This document shows positions 56,668 to 64,000 of a stretch of DNA of 64,000 bases, piece after piece. The position numbers and the translations under genes are program-made. Below the pieces are notes generated by a model. It was given only the letters and a program-made list of their open reading frames with translations. It did no database searches and was not told where the DNA came from. Position 1 is the stretch's first letter, and the number at the start of each line of letters is the position of its first letter. This DNA comes from Piezodorus guildinii (Eukaryota > Arthropoda > Insecta > Hemiptera > Pentatomidae): NCBI GenBank assembly GCA_023052935.1, contig CM041294.1, positions 36,789,236 to 36,853,235 of the forward strand, in the 5' to 3' direction.

Positions 56668-57195
56668 AGAAATACTATTTATTTATTACAAAACAAAAAA
56701 TTTAACATAAAATTGAATTTGCCCTCTGCATTTCCTTTGCAATAAGCAAATTTGTGGACTGCTGAAGCAGCGGCTCATCACAACAGAGTTCGTTAAGTGA
56801 TCAGCATATCTCTTGGCCACCGCCTGCGTAGTCGTCGGGGTGGGCTGTAAGGATTCGTAGAGCATTTTAATGTTTCTGTAAGAGGGTTGGTGTTGTATGT
56901 TAGTCTTTGGTGGAAGTTATTGTATTGTTCTGTAGCAGTGGCTGAAATAGTCGGAATGTTTAAGTCGTTATGTATAACGTCATTTGTTACGTAGAACGGT
57001 GCGTCCACTATTTTGCGCAGCACTTTCGACTTAAAAGACTGTATTCTTTGGATACTTGTTGGTTTAGCAGAACCCCACAGTTCTATCCCGTATGTCCAGA
57101 TTGGTTTTAGCAAAACTTTGTAAAGAGTTAGTTTGTTGGTTAATGATAATTTAGAGCGTCTGTCAAGTAATCTAGATAAAAGACCAAGGAAAAAA
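56668..57195 (-). mobile_element. Truncated Jockey-type LINE inside unit 1
   Basis: Coding 57195-56793, then a 3' UTR (GAGCCGCTGCTTCAGCAGTC, AAATTTGCTTATTGCAAAGG) ending near TAATAAATAAATAG. The 5' truncation point coincides with the unit boundary. The same 3' UTR is found at 9003-9110. Confidence 0.8.
56793..57195 (-). pseudogene. Jockey-type reverse transcriptase C-terminus (unit 1)
   Basis: About 130 open codons: LLDRRSKLSLTNKLTLYKVL, PIWTYGIELWGSAKP, RIQSFKSKVLRKIVDAPFYV, NDLNIPTISATATEQYNNFH and PPRRLRRRWPRDMLIT. Same order as Jockey-1 with about 50-60% similarity by eye, so a related but distinct family. Catalytic palm missing. Confidence 0.88.
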
Positions 57196-58890
57196 GTCAA
57201 AGGAAGGTACGAAAAAAACTGATGTTAGTTTAGTTAAGAACCACATGTTAGATACCTTTTAAAAATTTATTTCTTTATTCTAATCTGGAGAAAAACAAAA
57301 ATACACTACTTTGGATTTTGGATTGAATGTTTCGAGGAATAGAGCATAAGAAAAATAAATACCCTAAGATAAATCTACTTGTGTCTTTATCACTTTAAGT
57401 CAGGTAAATTAAGGAGATCCATGATCCAGCTCTTTTTCACCAACAATTAATGGCAGTTTTGTTTCTTATAGTCATTCATAGTTACGGGGTATCACACCCA
57501 TCTTCAGGATCCTGGTTTTTAAATTCCTCATTACGCCTGTTTGTCAAAAAACTTTGTCCCTCTTCTTTTTTACAGGAAAAATACAAAAAGGGATCAGGTT
57601 ATTAAAACTTGATCTAAGACAATGCCTCAAATCTTTGTTCAGTTCATCAGTTTTGGAAGAAATATAATATCAGCTCAGTTTTCTACCTCGAATCATTGTA
57701 TTCAAAATTTTTCACAATCGCAAAACTATTGGAATGAAAGCAACATTCTGTTATTTTTTGAAAAAAAAATATCATTTAAAGATAAAAAAATTGTCTATAT
57801 GGCTCAATTTTTCCTAATATCTCTTTTTTTCATTTTGGATTGGATATAGGTCTTTCAAGAGCAAGCACACACACATTCCGTTCGGTACTCACCTCAGAAT
57901 CCCCTTCAAATATTAGCTTGACTTCTTGTAGTTTGGGTGGCTGTCCATAATTATTTGTATGTTATACCCTCATATTTTACACACCTTTATTCAATTCAAT
58001 ATTATACAGTACCAATGGTAGTGCTAAAATCAATAATTAAAGCAGTAATAAAAAAAAAAAAGTTACATTCGACAAACTAATAGTTGAAACATCAGATATT
58101 TTTATATTCTTAATTAGCCTTATCTTACGGTTGTTATAACTTGTTTTTAATGTAACACTCATTAATTAGTATTGCTATTAAAATTAGACATCTCTGAAAC
58201 AACAAATATCGTGTTCAAAGTGTTGTAGTCCGGTAATAGCGAAATTCGCTACACTATAGAACAGCCTGGACTGTTATGGATCATATACAAAATGCAATCC
58301 AACCCTATCTTACTGATTTTTACATTTAAATTTGGAGGTTTAAATTTGTTAGTTGATTTATTTCGAGAGAAATACTATTTATTTATTACAAAACAAAAAA
58401 TTTAACATAAAATTGAATTTGCCCTCTGCATTTCCTTTGCAATAAGCAAATTTGTGGACTGCTGAAGCAGCGGCTCATCACAACAGAGTTCGTTAAGTGA
58501 TCAGCATATCTCTTGGCCACCGCCTGCGTAGTCGTCGGGGTGGGCTGTAAGGATTCGTAGAGCATTTTAATGTTTCGTAAGAGGGTTGGTGTTGTATGTT
58601 AGTCTTTGGTGGAAGTTATTGTATTGTTCTGTAGCAGTGGCTGAAATAGTCGGAATGTTTAAGTCGTTATGTATAACGTCATTTGTTACGTAGAACGGTG
58701 CGTCCACTATTTTGCGCAGCACTTTCGACTTAAAAGACTGTATTCTTTGGATACTTGTTGGTTTAGCAGAACCCCACAGTTCTATCCCGTATGTCCAGAT
58801 TGGTTTTAGCAAAACTTTGTAAAGAGTTAGTTTGTTGGTTAATGATAATTTAGAGCGTCTGTCAAGTAATCTAGAAAAACCAAGAAAAAA
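57196..58890. repeat. 1.7-kb tandem repeat, unit 2
   Basis: Length 1695. By eye the only length differences from unit 1 are a one-base loss at about 58577 and a four-base loss at about 58875. Otherwise the two look essentially identical. Confidence 0.97.
58493..58890 (-). pseudogene. Jockey-type reverse transcriptase C-terminus (unit 2, frameshifted)
   Basis: Copy of 56793-57195. A one-base deletion (GTTTCGTAAG instead of GTTTCTGTAAG, about 58577) shifts the frame after NTNPLT, so the conserved PPRRLRRRWPRD end is read out of frame. The 124-codon frame includes flanking sequence of unit 3 at its start. Confidence 0.85.
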
Positions 58891-60545
58891 GTCAAAGGAA
58901 GGTACGAAAAAAACTGATGTTAGTTTAGTTAAGAACCACATGTTAGATACCTTTTAAAAATTTATTTCTTTATTCTAATCTGGAGAAAAACAAAAATACA
59001 CTACTTTGGATTTTGGATTGAATGTTTCGAGGAATAGAGCATAAGAAAAATAAATACCCTAAGATAAATCTACTTGTGTCTTTATCACTTTAAGTCAGGT
59101 AAATTAAGGAGATCCATGATCCAGCTCTTTTTCACCAACAATTAATGGCAGTTTTGTTTCTTATAGTCATTCATAGTTACGGGGTATCACACCCATCTTC
59201 AGGATCCTGGTTTTTAAATTCCTCATTACGCCTGTTTGTCAAAAAACTTTGTCCCTCTTCTTTTTTACAGGAAAAATACAAAAAGGGATCAGGTTATTAA
59301 AACTTGATCTAAGTAAGACAATGCCTCAAATCTTTGTTCAGTTCATCAGTTTTGGAAGAAATATAATATCAGCTCAGTTTTCTACCTCGAATCATTGTAT
59401 TCAAAATTTTTCACAATCGCAAAACTATTGGAATGAAAGCAACATTCTGTTATTTTTTGAAAAAAAAATATCATTTAAAGATAAAAAAATTGTCTATATG
59501 GCTCAATTTTTCCTAATATCTCTTTTTTTCATTTTGGATTGGATATAGGTCTTTCAAGAGCAAGCACACACACATTCCGTTCGGTACTCACCTCAGAATC
59601 CCCTTCAAATATTAGCTTGACTTCTTGTAGTTTGGGTGGCTGTCCATAATTATTTGTATGTTATACCCTCATATTTTACACACCTTTATTCAATTCAATA
59701 TTATACAGTACCAATGGTAGTGCTAAAATCAATAATTAAAGCAGTAATAAAAAAAAAAAAGTTACATTCGACAAACTAATAGTTGAAACATCAGATATTT
59801 TTATATTCTTAATTAGCCTTATCTTACGGTTGTTATAACTTGTTTTTAATGTAACACTCATTAATTAGTATTGCTATTAAAATTAGACATCTCTGAAACA
59901 ACAAATATCGTGTTCAAAGTGTTGTAGTCCGGTAATAGCGAAATTCGCTACACTATAGAACAGCCTGGACTGTTATGGATCATATACAAAATGCAATCCA
60001 ACCCTATCTTACTGATTTTTACATTTAAATTTGGAGGTTTAAATTTGTTAGTTGATTTATTTCGAGAAAATACTATTTATTTATTACAAAACAAAAAATT
60101 TAAATAAAATTGAATTTGCCTTGCAAATTTCTTGCTAAGCAATTGTGACATGCTGAAGCAGCGGCTCATCACAACAAGTTCGTTAAGTGATCAGATATCT
60201 CTTGGCCACCGCCTGCTAGGTTCGTGGAGTGGTGTAAGATTTCGTAGAGTTTTAATGTTTCTGTAAGGGGTTGGTGGTTATATGTTTAGTCTTTGTGGAA
60301 GTTATTGTTGATTCTTAAGCGTTTGTAAATAGTCGAATGTTTAATCGTTATGATAACGTCATTTTTCCTAGAATCGTGCGTCACTATTTTGCAGCACTTT
60401 TCGAACTTAAAGCAGAACCCTTTATCGCGTATTGTTGGTTTTAGCAAACACTTTCTAATCGTATTGTCCAGATGATATTTAGCAAAACTTGTAAGAGTTA
60501 GTTTGTTGGTAAGATAATTTAGAGGCGGTACAAGTAATCTAGATA
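58891..60545. repeat. 1.7-kb tandem repeat, unit 3 (right end indel-rich)
   Basis: Matches units 1 and 2 almost perfectly to about 60060. From there to 60545 one- to several-base gaps occur every few bases and some pieces are reordered, so the LINE part is hardly readable. After 60545, short pieces of the unit start (TTACGCCTGT, TTCTAATCTGG) appear again. Confidence 0.93.
60100..60545 (-). pseudogene. LINE fragment in unit 3, scrambled by indels
   Basis: Recognisable blocks are CTGAAGCAGCGGCTCATCAC, CTCTTGGCCACCGCCTGC, TAACGTCATTT and GTTAGTTTGTTGGT. Between them almost every homopolymer and many dinucleotides differ in length from units 1 and 2. Confidence 0.8.
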
Positions 60546-60956
60546 AGACCGTTACGCCTGTGTAGTTCTTTTAAATTTTTTCTAATCTGGGTACTCAAGT
60601 CATCTTTGTCCAATGATTACCTAAATATCGAATTTTCGTCGGAAGCAGGAATAGGAAATATTAATTAAAGTTAATGGAGAAAGTTTGTGTTTCAGGGTGA
60701 AACTACATACACTCTAAATACGTGGATAATACGACTAAAAATAAATAGCAAGTTTAATTCAAGCTTTTGATGAAGTTAAAATTTTTCCAGCCATATAAAA
60801 AGATTTATTTGCACAATGGTTTTTTACGCGTCAATTTAAAAATTTGTCAGACTCCTTAACCAGAGAAATAAATTAGGTAATGATGCTATAACCAAAAAGG
60901 TTGCGATTAGGATAAGCTGACTAGTTCCAATCTCATTAACACAATATGAAAAATAT

Positions 60957-61190
60957 ATTTCGAAGGCTCGGGTTATAACCCGCAATGATCCTAGAATTTT
61001 TAATGGAGTAAAAATCTTAGTTATGCCGTCCTTCAGGTACGTTTTGAAAAAAAGTGGTCCCAAGACAATGCGATGTCAGTACTTTTTAAAATTCCCTATC
61101 CTAATAAAACTGGATAGGAAAATTTAGGCTCCCACTGAGCACGCCTCGATTAGCCATAAAAGCATAAAGTGACCGTTAAATAATAAACAT
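60957..61190 (+). mobile_element. SINE-A copy 6
   Basis: B-box GGCTCGGGTTATAACCCGCA (palindromic stem GGGTTATAACCC), body TTAGTTATGCCGTCCTTCAG, GACAATGCGATGTCAG, then ATTAGCCATAAAAGCATAAA and tail GTTAAATAATAAAC. The minus-strand 75-codon frame here is a shadow. Confidence 0.82.
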
Positions 61191-62213
61191 AACAATGATT
61201 TGTTGTCACCCTTAAATAGTATATACCTATTTTTAACACCTCTAGTCAATCATATGCTAAGCTGTGCGAACCACAAGTGAATTACCATAATGAGACCAAA
61301 CCCTTCGCACTCTGTTCACTCCCATAACTTAATGCTATTAGCCATACTGCGGTGTTTACTTGTCGTTCGTTAATCTGATTTTAGATCTTCTTATTAGGGC
61401 AGCTCGATACTGTACACACCTATTAATACTTCTGTTTTCGGTTATTGAGAAAATGGGTGATGAATGATAAAAGCGTGGACTAGCTTATCGTTTACAAATG
61501 CATTCATCCAATATTCTTTGTAAATCAAACCATCTCCCGCAAGCTATAAATTAGTAGCAAAATTCGGTTTGAAGCGTCTTGGAGCGTATTGAAGATTTTG
61601 GAGAACTTTACAATTTTTTTCTAACTTCCAATCAGCACAGTATATGTAAACCATAATGCACCACTTCACCGCTAACTCATTGCAATTTCCGTTGTTATCA
61701 TGGAATGCTTCGTGAATAAATCGTGGTGGTAACTTGAGTCCTTTCATTTGTATAGGTCAAGAGAATTGCGTTAGGTATTGTTTTAGAGGAAAAGTTTTCA
61801 ACTTTGTAAAAATACTCTGTCAACAATTCGATATTTCTTAATCGCAAAAACAAACCAAATTTGTCGCCATTGCACGGAAGACTGAAAGCCTTCAAATTAA
61901 TTAATCAATTACAAAATCTAATTTTAGCAATACCAAGCATTGATCATAAAAAAAATTAAAATGTGGGTTATCGGATTAGAAATATACTGGTAGATGTTTT
62001 ACGTTCAGGCATGTAATTAGGTACTGTCATAATAATTATTCCTGGGCTTAGCTATTTCACTTCTGTAATTTCAGGTATATATCGTATAACAGATTATTGG
62101 ATGAATATAATTAGAATTTTTAATCTGAACGGATGAAAAGACGAATTCAGATCTACTAAATTTAAATATCGCTAAATTCACGGGTACTTAAAATGATATA
62201 TTATATTTGTAAT

Positions 62214-62249
<36 letters not shown>

Positions 62250-62909
62250 ATCTATATATATTCTTATTTTCTAGAATACAAATTACATAGTAGCTTAAGA
62301 TGAAATATATACATAGGATGAAAAGTAAAATTTGTTTACAGTGAAAATACGTTAGCTAAAAATAACTGATTTTTTTTTTCTTACGTCCTAATTATCAACG
62401 AAATCAATTTCTCAAAGTAATTAGTGTGATATTAGAAAAATCAAGATTGTTGAATTTATGAGAATAATTTTTTAATAACGTTCAAAATAATATATTAACG
62501 CAGTGACGTGTGGTGATGATAGGGATGGGGCAGAGTAAATTTCAGGTGCATAATTCATAAAGCGTTTATATAAATCAACATATAATCCACTCGTCATCTA
62601 AAAGAAACATTGTGTTGATTGGGTAATAAAATATTATCAGTTTTTATTGTCTCTGAATAGTCTACACCCATAATATAAAGTTAACTTGATGAATGTAGCA
62701 TCAAATATAATGTTTCCTAAACTGTGAATGAACTCAAAATTAATATAATCCATTGGAAGTATCACAACTAAACAATCAATAGATTGAAAATATAATGGGA
62801 CTCAATCAAATTAAGCTTGAATAGTAAAGTGTAAAATACGAATAAATACGTTTACTTTAACAAAAGTAGTCATGCCGTTAAGATGACAAATTTCGGAACT
62901 ACCTGTAAT
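61191..62909. other. Unassigned AT-rich stretch
   Basis: Two overlapping minus frames (61544-61747 and 61698-61895, 67 and 65 codons) are unrecognised. (TA)n at 62216-62247. No other feature. Confidence 0.45.
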
Positions 62910-63508
62910 TAAGTCTGTTTTATTTTAGAAGCGTATATGCCTGTGATGTTACAACTTTTTCATCAAAATCTAAAAACCAGACAAGCCACTTAATACCAAG
63001 CGTTTTGCAGCTTTTTACGGTTCTCAAACGTCATTTGACTGAAATCTCTATATCGATGAATAATTTACTGTTATGTAGGTTTCATTCTGATTAAAATCGT
63101 CTGACAGGACTTAAATTTTACTCTTGTAAAGTACCTTTTATTTTGTAGATTTGGAAAAAATAAACATTCATCTTATTAGCATTGTTAAAAAATTTCATAA
63201 CTAACTAAAGGAGAAGAGAGCAAACATATATATATTTTTTTTGGTAATCTTTTGTTTCACGAAAATGTGAAATAATATAAATTTATAATATACGTTGGAA
63301 AGATTAAGATTTTATAATAGAAAAAATTATCTTATATATAAATTGTGAAAGGTAATGTATATTGACGAATAGAGCTAAACTTAAGTAATTATTGTACACA
63401 ACAATTTTATATTATTTATTCTTTAAAATATGTTTTCAACCAAATTGAATATAATTCGTAATAGTTGTTAAATTGATTTTAACAACCGAGGTAAGTAAAA
63501 GTCGCCAA
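62910..63508 (-). mobile_element. Family H element, copy i (diverged)
   Basis: The block order matches copy d: TGATGTTACAACTTTTTCAT, then GTAGGTTTCATTCTGATTAA, GTCTGACAGGACTTAAAT and finally CGAGGTAAGTAAAAGTCG. The CA repeat and palindrome side are missing. Confidence 0.65.
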
Positions 63509-64000
63509 ATTTTTTTTAATGCAAAATAAGTTAATGTGGTCGAGAGGAAATATACTCCTATGAATGAAATATTTATTTTTACAAAACTTTAGATGATAAA
63601 AAGTAAATGTGATCTTTTCGTGTACGAACTTCGGACCTCCATAATACTATTAAACCAGGAAATCAATATTCGGATTTCCATTCGCGCGTTCCCAACACGA
63701 ATCAATTGAACGAAATCTCCCATAAGATAATCACAGATCAACAACAATGGATAGTAATGGCATTAATGACCTTAAAAGTGAAAACTGATTACTCAGAGAA
63801 AGCGAAATGGGTCCCAGGTATTAGCTGCGATGAAACAAAGGCACGCATTAATAGCCCGTTATTATATGCTAGGCCATTAGGGCTACATGTAAAAGTTGTA
63901 GAACTGTTTGTTTTGTTACGTGCATCCGGTCGCCATGCAACCGTTATAATTTAAGTACTTTGCTTTGGTCTAACATGTATAGAATGAATGAAAGAACGTT
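63509..64000. other. Unassigned stretch with an 82-codon frame
   Basis: The frame at 63706-63954 (+) begins with TTG, not ATG, and includes SEKAKWVPGISCDETKARIN and LHVKVVELFVLLRASGRHAT. It is GC-richer than its flanks and unrecognised. The window ends shortly after it. Confidence 0.3.

Larger units (their letters stand above)
55496..57195. repeat. 1.7-kb tandem repeat, unit 1
   Basis: Starts at GTCAAAGGAAGGTACG. The identical start recurs 1700 bp later. Each unit holds a plus-strand 75-codon frame, a ribozyme-like motif (55781-55807, minus) and a truncated LINE (right 530 bp, minus). Confidence 0.97.

Noticed and set aside
55922..59548. 75-codon frame (MPQIFV...) identical in three places, as a conserved small gene family
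   Set aside because: The whole 1.7-kb unit, non-coding parts included, is equally identical. No motif, no start context and no sign of selection on the protein.
55496..60545. Satellite or centromeric array
   Set aside because: Only three units, containing a truncated LINE and a long unit length. Local tandem duplication or assembly effects are enough to explain it.

Overview
The window looks like intergenic or heterochromatin-like DNA from an arthropod, most likely an insect. It is strongly AT-rich and full of decayed non-LTR retrotransposons (Jockey-like, CR1-like, RTE-like and an RNase H-bearing LOA/R1/I-like LINE), tRNA-derived SINEs, non-autonomous elements and microsatellites. I found no convincing host gene, no multi-exon coding structure and no standalone RNA gene. 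The order of insect cannot be fixed from this sequence. Family names used here (Jockey-1, CR1-1, SINE-A, SINE-B, family H, R2, R3) are local labels, not database names.

Layout. 0-3 kb: a 5'-truncated Jockey LINE with a clean target-site duplication, two more LINE remnants and a SINE-A copy. 3-8 kb: family H copies, nested inverted repeats, a 242-bp-arm inverted repeat and a small MITE. 8-11 kb: an old tandem segmental duplication whose first unit later took an insertion. 11-21 kb: SINE-A, family H, a decayed RTE-like LINE and an RNase H-bearing LINE end. 24-34 kb: CR1-1 remnants sharing a 3' hairpin. 35-41 kb: a Jockey remnant with an internal duplication, then the most intact gene of the window, a 577-codon Jockey reverse transcriptase frame (39011-40744, minus). 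Its insertion is bounded by a 13-bp target-site duplication and carries a piece of SINE-A at its 5' end. 41-55 kb: SINEs, two nearly full-length family H copies, a 92-bp palindrome and long homopolymers. 55.5-60.5 kb: three tandem 1.7-kb units, the last of which suddenly becomes indel-rich. 60.5-64 kb: one SINE-A copy, one family H copy and unassigned AT-rich DNA.

How the parts work together. The LINEs are the only source of enzymatic activity seen (reverse transcriptase, and RNase H in one remnant), and all visible copies are 5'-truncated, so none is autonomous here. SINEs and family H elements are passengers. Family H has about ten copies with subterminal inverted repeats, an internal CA microsatellite and a palindrome at one end, an architecture resembling DINE-1/Helentron-derived elements. 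A second recurring signal is a CTGAAGA-stem-GAAACG motif at several unrelated loci, resembling a decayed hammerhead ribozyme core as known from Penelope-like elements.
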